From the NCBI GenBank assembly GCA_021442155.1, contig CM038214.1:22345808-22409807 (forward strand): a stretch of 64,000 bases of DNA, given 5' to 3'. Positions 23,855-35,645 of this stretch are shown piece by piece. The notes beneath the pieces were generated by a model. It saw only the letters and a list, made by a program, of their open reading frames with translations. It made no database searches and was not told the DNA's origin. Made by a program: the position numbers and the translations under genes. Positions within the stretch are counted from its first letter, which is position 1, and every line of letters begins with the position of its first letter. The stretch comes from Cymbidium sinense (taxonomy: Eukaryota > Streptophyta > Magnoliopsida > Asparagales > Orchidaceae).

Positions 23855-25815
23855 GGAAATTAGATAAATATTTATTGCCACAAAGAAAAAGTACAAAGTC
23901 CTTAGAGGGGGTTAATCTCTAAGCTAATGCTCAAAGTGCTACAATAAATCTTAAAGAGATAAACCCCCTAACTATTACAATAATGAAGGAAAGAAAGCAA
24001 AAGAAAAACCAAAAAATCAACAACAGAAAATCAATGTGAGCAAAACAAACTTCATTTGGTCCTTCGATGCAGAAGATCCACCTACAAGACTCTCCCTACT
24101 TATAAAAGAAATTTGTAACATAGTTTTGAAAGGATGAGTATAATTAAGCCAACATAAAAAGTAAGAGCAAATAGAAGGAGTAAAGTAAAGAAAAGGCTCA
24201 GGCTCAGTTCTAATCATCTCAAGGAGCAACACTATATGTATGCAGCCAAACTTCAGGAGAAGGATTACAATTACATATAAAACTACCACCCAAAAGAAGA
24301 AAGAGTGAGAAACATCAAGGCCATCAAAGCTAGCATACCTCATGTAGCCCATCATCCAAAGTCCTTCATCCAATTAGGGTGTAAAATCCTCCAAACAACA
24401 AACATAACAGCCAACCACCAAGCCACCAGAACAACCAAGCCCAATAAGGAAGATAATCAACCAACCATCAGGGATAGTAGTAATAGTAGAAGCACCACCA
24501 AAGCCACCACCAAAAAGGAATAACAAAATGCAAAAGAGCAAGCATCATGACAGGGGTAACAAACAAACCAGAGATAAATAAGAGCAAAATAAAAAAAAAT
24601 ACAAGTGCTCATATCCTCCACTAATAAAGGAGAAAAATGAGCCAGTAAAAATGCCGAACCTAACTAGAAAAGTTGTGGGCAGCAAGGCAATCATTCAAAT
24701 AGAAAAAAGGGGGGTTAGTTGTAGCCAAGAGAGACAAAACAAACCAGGAGGAAACTAGAAATATAGGTCAGTGAAAGAACACTAGCAGGTTCCTAGAACA
24801 TTCACCAAAGGAACGAGAAAAATTGGCCAAAATAGCCACCCCTCCAACCAACCCAGCCAACCAATACCAACCAAACCAGCCAGCCAACATATCCTCCTAG
24901 CCAACCACCACAGCAGTAGAAAACCCAAGTTAGTGTAAAGACCAACAATAGTCATCAAACCAAAATCATGCAAGATAGCCAGGGAAAGGGTAGAAGCAGA
25001 CAATAGTTGCCAAACCCAACCAAGGAGAAATAAAATCCAATCCAAGTGGAAAAGCCAGCCAAAGATGAAAAGGTGCAAAGCCTAGTAAGATAGACTACAA
25101 GCCAACCAATAGGAACAACAGCAATAAAGGCACCCTAGGCCAACTAATAGCCATAAAACAATCTTCAACTAGCCAATCTAATAAAATACCCAAACCCAAA
25201 GCCATTGTAGCCAAAAGAGGAAGGCCAATATATGAGGAGGTTAAAACTATAAAAAAATAAAACAAAATCAACAAAAATGACCACCAAGCCCCAGCCAACA
25301 AAACAGAGAAAATAACAGCCAACCAATAACCTTCATGATGCCAAAATCAAGCCAAAGATAAACCACCAACAACCCCCTGATCAGTCACCAACAAAAAAAT
25401 GAAGAAAATAGCCAAAACAATGAGCCATCCAAATAACCCAACTAGCACCAAACCCAAAAAAAAGCCACCTATCAACCAGTCATAAAAGAGGTAAACCCAT
25501 ATAGAAAGAAAAACCTATAGCAGCCATATCCACAACCCAAAAGGAGGATATAAAAAATACCTAAAGAAAAATTATGTTAACCACCCAGCCAGATAGATAG
25601 ATGCCACCAAGCTAAAAAACCAAAACAACCTAGGTTGCACTTACAATAACCACCAAGTAGCAAAAACTAGGCTAATCCAAAAGCAAGAGATCAAAAACAT
25701 AACCCAACTTAGGCCAATAAGAGAAAATAAGTTGATAACCACAACCCAAAGCGGGTTTAACAAAGGGCAAACAAAATCAAAGGCTCATCAAAAACCAACA
25801 TAAACTAAACCAAGC
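23855..25815 (-). other. LINE B 3' region with CCAGCCAACC-type repeats
   Basis: On the + strand this is A/C-rich and contains repeated CCAACCA and CCAGCCAACC motifs, densest at about 24835-24905. On the LINE sense strand it reads as GGTTGGCTGG-type sequence, which gives Trp/Leu-rich frames (for example 24782-25078 with LLLWWLARRICWLAGLVG). Copy C has the same motif at 34395-34691 and again at 35185-35382. The conservation probably reflects recent common origin of the copies; there is no sign of a functional protein. Confidence 0.75.
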
Positions 25816-28800
25816 TAAGAAATTATAATCTGAGATAAGGCAATCCAGTATTATTTAGATTAACCAAGTCTCCTAATATTCTAGGCAATGTTTGGTTGTC
25901 AAGTAAAGTGAACAAAGTTAGGTTGGCACCTAAATTAGCCAGGAAATCATCACAAGCATTACCTTCACGAAGGATGTGGGAAATTTTAAAACAAATTTGA
26001 AAAAGAATATTTTTTGTATGATTAAGGAGATAAAAAAATTTAGCATTCCCATTTCTATTAGAATTAAACATGTAAAGAAGTAAGAGAGCACAAACTTCAA
26101 ACCAGATGTTGAGAAAACCTCTAGCAAACAAGTTTCAATAGCTTTATTAACAACCATAAACTCAACAAAAACAACATAATAGGCTTTGAGATGATAGGAA
26201 AAAGCACAAATGATAGCACCTTTAGAATCCCTAAGGATACCACCATAGCCATATTTATTAGAAGCTACAAAACCATCAGTATTCACTTTAATCAAGTTGT
26301 CTTTAGGTTTGATCCAATGGATAATCCTTGCACCTTTATAAGGGTCTAAGTGAGGTAGAATGATACTCAATTTTTTAGCCACAAATTTATAGCCTCTAAA
26401 TTGAATGTTACTAATAATATTGGCATTAAACAAAGCTTGAATTTTATCATTAGTTCTAGCCAGGATCCTTTTATGGTTCAAGTGCCATGATATTTAGCAT
26501 CATTTCTATCCATCTAGAAAAATCAGAGAAGTGTAATAGCAATTAAAACATTAATATGACCTTTCACATTTTTTTGAAACAAACATCAAGAAGTTGATAA
26601 AAGAAAGGGAACCATGAAAATAATTGGTATTAAATAAATCATCATACCAAAGCCATAATTTAGAAGTAATAACACCATTGATAAAAACATGATTTACATT
26701 TTCAATATGAATGCAACAATAGCATTTTGATGGTCAATAACCCTTCTGTCGAGAGCAAAGAGTCCTTAGGAATAATGTTTTTCAAAGTCCTCTGAGCTAA
26801 AATAAAATAGGAAATGAGAATGATATTGTTCCAAAGTTTAATAAAGATATTGGAGGGGTTCTGCTTAACTCTAATAAAATTACAAACCTCTTTAAGAAAA
26901 AAATCACAATTATAAGAAAGCTTAAAAAGAATTTGATCAGGTTAGTTAGAAGAAATGGGGATATTTCTAAAATTGTCAAAAAGAGAAATAAGGATATAAT
27001 TCTCAAGTTTACTTTCATTCCAATTATTATTAAGCCAAAAGAGTTAACTTTGGTAGCAGTAGAGTGGGTAGATAAAGGGTGTCAATGGAGCCATTGCTAG
27101 TCATTGTCTTGCCAAAAGAAAGAAGTACCCAAATGAATACCGCAAGATATTAAGGATTTGACAACCCATTTAATGAAGCAAAGAATTTTCCAAACTGGAG
27201 AGTCACCAACTTTATAAGAACAGATAAGAGGGTGTTTACCTAACCAATATTTTTCCATTATGACGTGAGCCCAAAGGCTATCATTTTTTCTAAGTTCCAC
27301 CAGAGCTTATGAGAGAAAGCGGTGATAGCTTCAAGAATAGGTTTGCAACCTTGACCACCTTCACCCAAAGGACCACAACATTTATGCCAAGATGTCCAAT
27401 GCATTCTTTTGGTAGAGTTATTAGAGCCCCAAAAAATTTATTAAATAAGTGATCAATTCTGATGAGAGTAACATTAGTGGGGATAATAGTTTGAATCAAA
27501 TAGAGTGGCATTGAATTGAGAGTGCTTTTAAGAAATGTGAGCCCCCCACCAAAGGAAAGTAAATGGAATTCCCAAATAGAAATTTAATTTAAAATTTTTT
27601 AAATTAACTCAATAAAGAGGTGGGATCATTACGGGCCTTTAAAGAGGGGAGCACCAAAGTACTTTAGAGGTAAGCGTTGATGCTTAAAATTAGTGATATG
27701 TAGGTTTTGACTGATTTTATTATTAGAGATATAAGAGTAAGTGATAAAATAGCTTTTGTTATCATTGATAGAAAGGCCACTTTCTCTACTAAATTTATTT
27801 AGAAATTACTTGAGATGCTTGATGTGATGAATAGAAGCATTGCAAAAAATAATGAAATCATCTGCAAAGCTTAAATGGGAAACAAGAAGACCACCAAGAG
27901 GGATTGTTAAAGAATAAATCATGATGTTCTAGATAAGTTCCCAACAATGATAATAAATAAAGTAGAGATAAAGGATCCCCTTGTCTTAAGCCATAAGAAG
28001 AGGGAAATAAACCCAAGGCTTCCCCATTGAGCATTATTAATATAATTTTTAATTGAAAAAATAAATTTATCAGTCAAATAAATTCAAAATATGGAAAAGA
28101 AAGTCCCAAGAAATGTTTTCAAAGTCTTTGGTAAAATCTAATTTGAAAAGAATGTTTCCACCTCTAGTATTGGCATCAATATCATGAATTAATTCTTGGG
28201 TTAGTAAAATATTATCAGAAATAAATCTACCTCTAACAAAAACCAGTTTGGTTGAGAGAGATAATTTTATTAAGTAAAGGACTAAGCCTTTTGGTTAGAG
28301 TTTTGGAAATAAACTTATTGAAGAAAGTACAAATATGAATAAGTCTAAAATCACTTCAATAGTTCAGATTATCTTTCTTAGGTATGAGAATGATGTAAGT
28401 ACCATAAAATATCTAGGAAGAGGATTACCATTAAAAAAACTTACCACAACCTCAATAAATCATTTTTATTGTTGAACCAACATTTTTGAAAAAATTTCAT
28501 AGTGAAACCCTCTAGACCAACAACAACATCTATATTCATGCTATTAAGGACTTACAACATTTTCATCTTCATTAGGCACAATGGTAAGCAAATCATTATC
28601 ATCATTAGTAATAACAATAGGAATCAAATGTGATTTAGAAATAGCTTCATTAGAGAAACTCTTGCTAATCTTATTTCTAAAGTAATTAATAACTGATTCC
28701 TTAATATCATTATTCTTGATAATCCAAACACCATTGTCATCTTTAATTTTTTGAATATTATTTGAAGCTCTCTTTTTATTAACTAAAGCATGAAAATACT

Positions 28801-29865
28801 TAGTAGTCCTATCACCATCCGCAATATGCTTACTAGCAACTTTTTGGCACAAGTAAGTCTCTTCCATATTTTGGAAGTTAACAAGTTTGTCTTTCACCTC
28901 AGTGAAGTCCTTAATCTTAGAAGGATTAGACATAATAGAGATTTCAAGATCACAAACCAATTTTTTCATATTTTTAATATTAGCAGAAAGGTTATTAAAA
29001 TAATGCTTGTTCCACCAACCCAAATTTTGTTTAAGTCTTTTAAGTTTAAACCAAAGTCTATTCATCCCCATAATCAAATTATTAGGATGTAAAGGAGCTT
29101 TCCAATTATTAGTCATAACATCAAAAGAATTAATATCCTGTATCACATGTTCTGAAATATAAAAGGAGTGGATTTATGTAATCTATTAGAATTATCTTTA
29201 ATAGAAACCAGAAGAGGAGAACGATCAAACAAGTTTCTACTTAAAATGATCAACAGAAGGAATAGGCCATCGAGTAATCTAATGAGTATTAAAAAGAGCC
29301 TGATCCAACCTTTGCCAAAGTCTAGAGTTTAGCCAAGTATAATTAGAACCCTTAAATCCAATATCAATCAAATTACAATCAAGGATCATGTTGGAAAAAT
29401 CTTCCATGGAATGAATATTGGGAGAGCAGCCACAACTTCATTCAAAGAGAATAAAAGTATTGAAATCACCACCCATAAACAAATGGTTGTTGACCAAAGT
29501 AGCAAAATTCCTCAAATTATCTGAAAGAATATTTCTACCAGATCTATAGTAGGATGCATAAACAAGAGAGCCCAAAACACAATAGTCACCATTAGAGATT
29601 TGGGCATTGGCAACTTGTTGAAAATCATCAATAATAGAAACCTCAATGAAATTATTCCAAAATACTAAATCATATTACTAACATTATAGAAAATTTTATT
29701 GAAGCCGATCATTCTAGCAACATGGTTAATTTTTTTGCATGAATAAGAGACTCCAAAATAATAACTAAATAAATATTATGATTGAGACAAATATTTCTAA
29801 TATGATTACGAATAGAATGGGTACTTACTGATCCCTCTAACATTCCAAATAAGAAAATTAAACAT
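25816..29865 (-). pseudogene. LINE B ORF2: endonuclease, reverse transcriptase, RNase H
   Basis: It starts at the ATG at 29865-29863 with MFNFLIWNVRGIS. The endonuclease motif GGDFNTF lies near 29470. The linker domain (28544-29146, 200 codons) is the longest open piece and contains KHIADGDRTTKYFHAL. Reverse transcriptase motif B (GLRQGDPLS) is near 27985 and motif C reads HLSFADDFIIF near 27855-27890, so this copy keeps the standard FADD. RNase H (25823-26481) keeps VNTDG and VNKAIE, but the third catalytic region reads FEVCALLLL where copy C has IEVDALLLL, a loss of an active-site Asp. Frameshifts separate the pieces, and the region around 27540-28540 has many stops. Confidence 0.87.
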
Positions 29866-29899
29866 AAGTAAAATAAAAAGGAGTTAAGCAAAGGTTAAT

Positions 29900-31400
29900 T
29901 AAGAGAGGAGTGAGAGGTCGCAGATGATCTAATGTTTTTGGACAATTTAGGAGAGTAATTTTTAACACTTTTTTCTTTTTAGCATGATAAGTTTGAAAAC
30001 CATTTTCTTTTCCCCTAGAGTCATCATCCAAGTGAGATTTGGTAACATTGGTCACAAATGTAGGAGAATTCTCCAAGTGTTTGGAGGGGAGTTCACCCTC
30101 TTCCAAATCCATATTAAGTTGAAAAGTAGGATTAACATGAATATCAAAATGAGAAAGGTGATGATTTAGAATCATTTAAAGCACAAGCAGTTAAATTTAG
30201 ATCAAATATTTTAGCAAGCTCGACATCATTTAAATCTTCATTAAAAGCCTCATTTTAATCAATCAAAGCTAGCATAGATGCAAGAATAGAATCAAAGGAA
30301 ATATAATCCTCTTCCAATAACTTTAAAAATTTATTATTCTCCACATTAGAAATTTTCAAATTCAAAGAAGGAAAAAGAGGTAAATCATCCTTCCCATTTT
30401 GAAAATCAATTGAATCTATATAAACAGTGGGAGCCAAAATTTGTTCAACAAGATTAACCTCGATATCCAAGGAATCATCCTCAATAATAGCCTTCTTACC
30501 ATTCTTAAGATTCGAGGCCAATTTTTGAACATAAGTACGGATCAGCTTATGGGTAGGAACAACATTCTCTTTAGGATAATTTAATTATTTTAGGTGGGGA
30601 TAGAGAATTAAACATTACGAATTGTGATGACCGTGAATTTTACAGTGGGAACAAAAAATTAGAAGGTTCTCCAATTCAACCTTCTGTGAATACCCATATT
30701 TTTCAGAGCCAATCCAAACTTCCTTAGAGTACTTTTTAGTTATGTCTAATTCCATGAGGATCCGAGGCACAGAAGGGTGAGATCGCTCACTGATCGCTTA
30801 ATCGAGCTGCAATGGCAGACCAAATAAATCCCCAACAATAAAAAGCACATGATGGGTAACAAAATGAATGCACATTTTAGGAAGACATAACCACACAGGG
30901 ACAATAGGAGATTCTTCCGTAATGTCAAAGAGGGATGACCACTTCAACAAACACATTTGATAATTAAAGATGTAATAAGAATGGCATGAAAAACCTCCTG
31001 AATAATCTAGATCATTATAAAGTTGAATCAGGATATGCTGAGGGTCAATAAGACCAATCAAGAAAGCACTTGTAAGCTTGAGATTATGAAAAAAGAGTTG
31101 ATCTTATCCAAATTCAGATGACACAAAGAAATTTACCGACAAGAAAAATTCAAATGGTTTTGCCAGCTTTTCAACATCCACATCAGATTACATTATGGTC
31201 AGCAAATTTCTAAAAGAAATCAAAATGATATTAACTGAATCAACAGAGGGAGAAGTCTTATTAGAGAGCGCTTCCTTAAAAGATTTAGTAGAAGAAGTAG
31301 CATTAGCCAAACTATCGAATGCCTGAAGCATCCATAATTTGAGATGGAGCCTAAGGAATAGAACACACCATGATCAATGATGATGAAACATCATGTCAAG
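29900..31400 (-). pseudogene. LINE B ORF1: DUF4283-like domain and zinc knuckle
   Basis: ORF1 proteins of this LINE group are RNA-binding chaperone-like proteins. The stretch 30798-31061 reads as a DUF4283-like domain (DPQHILIQLYNDLDY, PIVPVWLCLPKMCIHF). A CCHC knuckle follows near 30600-30650 (CSHCKIHGHHNS), but a TAA codon stands just before the last cysteine, truncating the protein inside the knuckle. Downstream pieces at 30255-30521 and 29858-30175 belong to the variable C-terminal tail. ORF1 ends a few tens of bases before the ORF2 ATG at 29865. Frameshifts separate the pieces. Confidence 0.8.
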
Positions 31401-31494
31401 CTGACAGATGTTATTCAATCCCCAATCAGGGATGCACCACCAAGAGGGATTCAAAAATCTCCAAAGAATGAGAGAGCGATCGAGGGGGAGAGGG

Positions 31495-33111
31495 GTTTGG
31501 GTTTAGGGTTTTAAAGTTTAGGGTTGAGGGGTAGTTTAGGGTTTAGGATTCAGGGTTTAAGGCTTTTTAGGGTTAAAGGTTTAGGGTTAAGGGGTTAGGG
31601 TTTAATGTTTTGGGTTTAGGGTTTAGGGTTTTAGGGTTTAGGGTTTAGAGTTTTAGGATTTAGGGTAGTAGGTTTAAGTTTAGAGTTTCAGTTTTAGAGT
31701 TAGTTTTAGGGTTTAAGATTTAGGGTTAGGTTTTTTTTTTAAATTAAGTAAACTCATAAGGTTAGGTTTATTTAGTTTACTTTTTATTTATTTTAGTTTA
31801 TTTTATATTTTATTTAGATTTAGGTTGATTTTTATTTTTATATAGTTTAATTTATTTATTTTAGGTTCATTTATTTTAGTTTAGTTTTTTATTTTAGTTT
31901 TATTTAGGTTTAGGTTTAGCTTTAAGCTTATTTTTTAGTTTAGTTTTAATTTTATTATATTTTTTAGGTTTAGGTTTTATTTCTATTTTTAGGATTTAGG
32001 GTTTAGGGTTTAGGGTTTAGCATTTCATGGTTTAGAGTTTAGGGTTTAGTATTGTAGGATTAGGGTTAGGATTTTTTTTTTAATTTTTTTATTTTTTTAA
32101 CTTTTTTAATTTTTTAATTTTTTAATTTTTTTTAAATTAGGTAAACTAGTAGGTTTGTGTTTATTTAGTTTATTTAGTTTATTTTATTATTTATTTTATT
32201 TATTATTTTTATTTAAGTTTATTTTCATTTAGTTTAGTTTATTTATTTTAGGTTTATTTATTTTAGTTTAATTTTTTTTTATTTTAGTTAATTTTTTAAG
32301 TTTAGGTTTATTTTTTAGTTTAGTTTTATTTTTTTTATTTTTTTTTAGGTTTAGGTTTTATTTTTGTTTTTAGGTTTATGTTTAGGTTTTTATTTTATTT
32401 TTGTAGGTTTAGGATTTTGCTTTTTTATTTTAGGTTTATTTTTAGGTTTAGGTTTATTTTGAGTTTATTTTAATTTATTTAGGATTTAGGTTTAGGTTTT
32501 ATTTATTTTAGTTTTGTTTATTTGAGTTTATAATATTTTTATTTGTGGTTTAGATTTTTTTTAGCTTAGGGTTTAGTTTTTTTAATTCATTTTATGTTTT
32601 ATTTTAAGGTTTATTTTTTTTATTTAGGTTTTTATTTAATTTTATTTTAGCTTTATTTTTTTTAGGTTTAGTTTTTATTTTATTTTGGTTTTTTATTTTT
32701 TAGTTTAGTTTAAGTTTTTATTTCTTTTATTTTATATTTTATTTTCTTTTAAGTTTAGGTTTAGGTTTAGGTTCTACTTTAGGTTATTATTTTACAATAT
32801 TTTATTTATTTTATTTTCATTTAGGTTTATTTATTTATTTTATTTTTAGGTTTTATTTACTTTAGATTTAGGTTTTTAGCTTTTTAAGGTTTAAGGTTTA
32901 GTGTTTAAGGTTAGTATAGGATTTACGGTTTTTTTTATTTTTTTTTTAGGGTTTAGGGTTTAGGTTTTAGGGTGTGGGGTTTAGGGTTTAGGGTTTTACT
33001 GTTTAAGGTTTAGGGTTTAGGGTTCAATTTTAGTGTTTAGGGTTTGGGTTTAGGGTTTAGGTTTAAGGGCTAGGGTTCATGTTTTAGTTTAGGGTTTAGG
33101 GTTTTGGTTTT
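31495..33111 (+). repeat. Degenerate telomere-like satellite, block 8
   Basis: Canonical runs at 31510-31720, 31985-32070 and 32940-33110, with T-rich derivatives between. Anchors lie at about 31741-31760 and 32133-32153, only 0.39 kb apart, so one unit here is shortened. The right end has GGGTTTTGGTTTTTTTAATAGA, joining the fifth gene fragment as at the other copies. No gene is visible. Confidence 0.88.
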
Positions 33112-33570
33112 TTTAATAGAACAAATTGGTCAACATCTCTTCTTTTTGATTTCATCAACCAAGTAACACACCATGTTTTCTAAAACATAAGCGATAACAT
33201 AGATAAAAAATGAGCTCACATAGAGTAAATCAAAAATCCTAGATAACTAGAAGTGTCTCTACTGTAAAGACACAATTCCATAAGCAACAATTTGGATCGG
33301 CCATTCTTCAGTTTCTCCAGTTCCCATCCAAACCACCCCGGACTCTCGAGTAGCATGATCCATCATCATATCCTCAATCTCTCCCTTTGCCACCACCATA
33401 GCTGTAACCTCCGTCGCTCCTCTCTCCTCCATAACCACCACTGCTCTGACCATCACCTCCATATCCACCAGCACCTCCAGATCCCCCACCACCACTGCGA
33501 TAACCACCTCGTTCACTTTCGATCAGATCAGTGCGGTTGATGGTGATCTTTCCATCAAGGTTCCCATTCT
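33112..33570 (-). pseudogene. Glycine-rich RNA-binding protein gene 3' fragment, copy 5 (best-preserved frame)
   Basis: This copy best shows the parentage. On the minus strand the native frame reads KNGNLDGKITINRTDLIES (end of the RRM) and then a Gly/Ser/Tyr-rich domain with SGGGGSGGAGGYGGDG and SSGGYGGERSDGGYSY, running to a TGA at 33374-33376. In GRP7-like proteins the order of RRM tail, RGG/GGY-rich domain and ...GNWRN end is the same. Codons for the last part of the Gly-rich domain lie beyond the stop, followed by the 3' UTR (33112-33300). The left edge joins the array; the right edge is within about 20 bp of the 3' end of LINE C, which has interrupted the usual right flank. Confidence 0.85.
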
Positions 33571-33652
33571 TAGGTTTAGGTTTTTTAAGGAAATTAGGAA
33601 TTTTATTGCCATAAAGAAAAAGTACAAATTCAGAGGGTAAATTTCTAAACAA
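33374..33652 (-). other. Chimeric reading frame: LINE C 3' end plus GRP fragment
   Basis: A 92-codon open frame on the minus strand starts with an ATG in the last 65 bp of LINE C, crosses the LINE/array junction (encoding FLKKPKPK), and then runs in the native GRP frame through the RRM tail and the Gly-rich domain. Both LINE and GRP fragment are on the same strand, so read-through from the LINE would carry it. There is no sign of selection or of a promoter. I list it as a reading frame, not as a gene. Confidence 0.45.
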
Positions 33653-35645
33653 ATGCTCAAAGAGCCATAATAAGCCCTAAAGAGATAAACCCCCTAACTA
33701 TTACAATAATATAAGGAAAAAACAAAGCAAAAGCAAAACCAAATCAGAAAAACAATAGATCCATGTGCGCAATAGCAACATCCACTAGGTCCTTTTGATA
33801 GAAGATCCACCCAAGATTCTCCCAAACTGTAAAAGGAATCTACAACATACTAATGAAAGGATGAGTACAATTAAGCAAGCATAAAGAGTATGAGCAAAGA
33901 AAAGGAGCCAAGTAAAGAAAAGGCTCGAGCTCAATTACAATCATCTCAAGGAGCAACACTATATGTAAGCATCCAAACTTCTGTAAAAGGGTTATAAATA
34001 CATATATGCTACTAGTCAAAAGAAGATTGGGAGGGGAACATCAAGGCCATCATTTCCAGCATACCTCTTGTAGCCCATCGTCCCAAGTCCATCATCATGC
34101 AAGGCTGCAAACTCCTCCAAGCAGCAGACATAATAGCCAACCACAAAGCCACCAAAACAAATAATCCCAATAAGGCAAAAAATCAACCAACCATCATGGA
34201 CAACATCAATACAGTAGGAACAACACCAAAGACACCACCAAAGCCACCACCAAAGAGGAATAAGAACATCAAAGGGAGCAAGCATCATGACCTTAACAAC
34301 ACAAACTAGAGAAAACCAAGACCAAAAAGAGAAAACACAAGAGCTCATGTCCTCCACAAGCAAATAGGAAAGGCAACAAGGCTATCACCCAAACCTAAAA
34401 AAGGGAAGCAGCAGCAACCAAGAGAGGAGAACCATAGTAGGAGCAGGCCAACCAGCATGTCACCAATAAAGAAAGAAAGAAAGGCCAAAATAGCCACCCA
34501 TCCATCCAACCCAGCCAGCCAAAATAGCCAACCAACCTAGCCAGCCAACATAGCCTCCCAGCCAACCACCACAGCAGCAGAAAATTGAAATCAGTGAAAA
34601 GACCAACATCATCCATCATGCCAAAACCAACCAAGATAACCAAGAAAAGTGTAGAAGCAAATAGTAGCATCCACCCAAGATAACTAACCAAAGCAGTATA
34701 AATTCTTATCCAGGTGAGGTGAAAAGCTAGCCAAAAACTAAATGATGCAAAGACTAGTAAGACAGATTAGAAGCCATCCATCAGGAGCAGTAGCAATACA
34801 ACAGGAACACCACCAAAGCCAATAGCAAAAAGGAGGATACATATCAATGAGTGGAAGCATCATAACCATTGCCAAGTTAGGCACCAATACACCAAACCAA
34901 GTCACCAGATCTCAAAGAAAAACAACAGCCAGTAAATTTCCATCAACCAACCAACCCAAAATAACAATAAAAACAAAAGTAGCTACAACCAAGAAAAGAA
35001 GACAATTATAGGAAGAGGCCAAAACTGCAACCAAAAGAAACAAACCCAAACCAGCAAAACTGATCACCAAAATCCAATTTGCAAAAAAAAAATACAGTCA
35101 ACAAATAACCTCCACCTTGCCAAATCTAATCTAAAATTAGACCACCAACATCCCCTCTAATCTGCCACCAACAGAAGTGAATAACTAGCCAACACAACCA
35201 ACCAGCCAACCAACCCAAGTAGCCCACCTAGCCAGCCAACAATGCCACCTAGCCAACCACCATAGTAGTAGAAAATCCAACTCAATTAAAAAAGCAACCA
35301 GTACAGAGATATGGAAAACTCCATAGAGAAAATAGCAGGCAAAGCCACCACCCAAATGAAGGTCACCAAAACAACCAAGCAATAATAATCACCCAACCAA
35401 AAGCGGTATCCACCAAAAGAACAAACCACAACAACCAAAAAAAAATAGGAACCACCGGTAGCAACCGGGCCATCCAAAAGCAAGAGCTCAAAAACAAAAC
35501 CCAGCATAGGCCCAAGAGTGAAAATAAGCAATTGGACACAACCTAAAGAGGGTTTAACAAAGGGGAACCAAAAATAATGGCTTATCAAAAACAAACTAAA
35601 AAAACCAAGCCATGAAAATTGTAATATGAGATAAGGTAATCTAGT
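33588..35645 (-). other. LINE C 3' region with CCAGCCAACC-type repeats
   Basis: Equivalent to the LINE B 3' region: both begin with an AAATTAG/TATTGCCA segment and share AACCCCCTAACTATTACAAT (33688-33707). The CCAGCCAACC-type cluster occurs twice here, at about 34490-34575 and 35195-35275, so sense-strand Trp/Leu-rich motifs appear at both places. These frames contain no recognised domain and I do not call them genes. Confidence 0.75.

Larger units (their letters stand above)
23855..31494 (-). mobile_element. L1-type LINE copy B, near full length, inactive
   Basis: A minus-strand LINE of about 7.6 kb in the same family as A and C. In sense order it has a 5' leader and ORF1 (about 31400 to 29900), ORF2 starting at 29865, and a 2-kb pyrimidine-rich 3' region ending at 23855 beside a T run in the array. 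It appears complete or nearly complete at the 5' end, where GAGGGGGAGAGGGGTTTGGG passes into TTTAGGG. No clear target duplication could be picked out because both flanks are repetitive. Stops and frameshifts occur throughout both ORFs. Confidence 0.9.
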
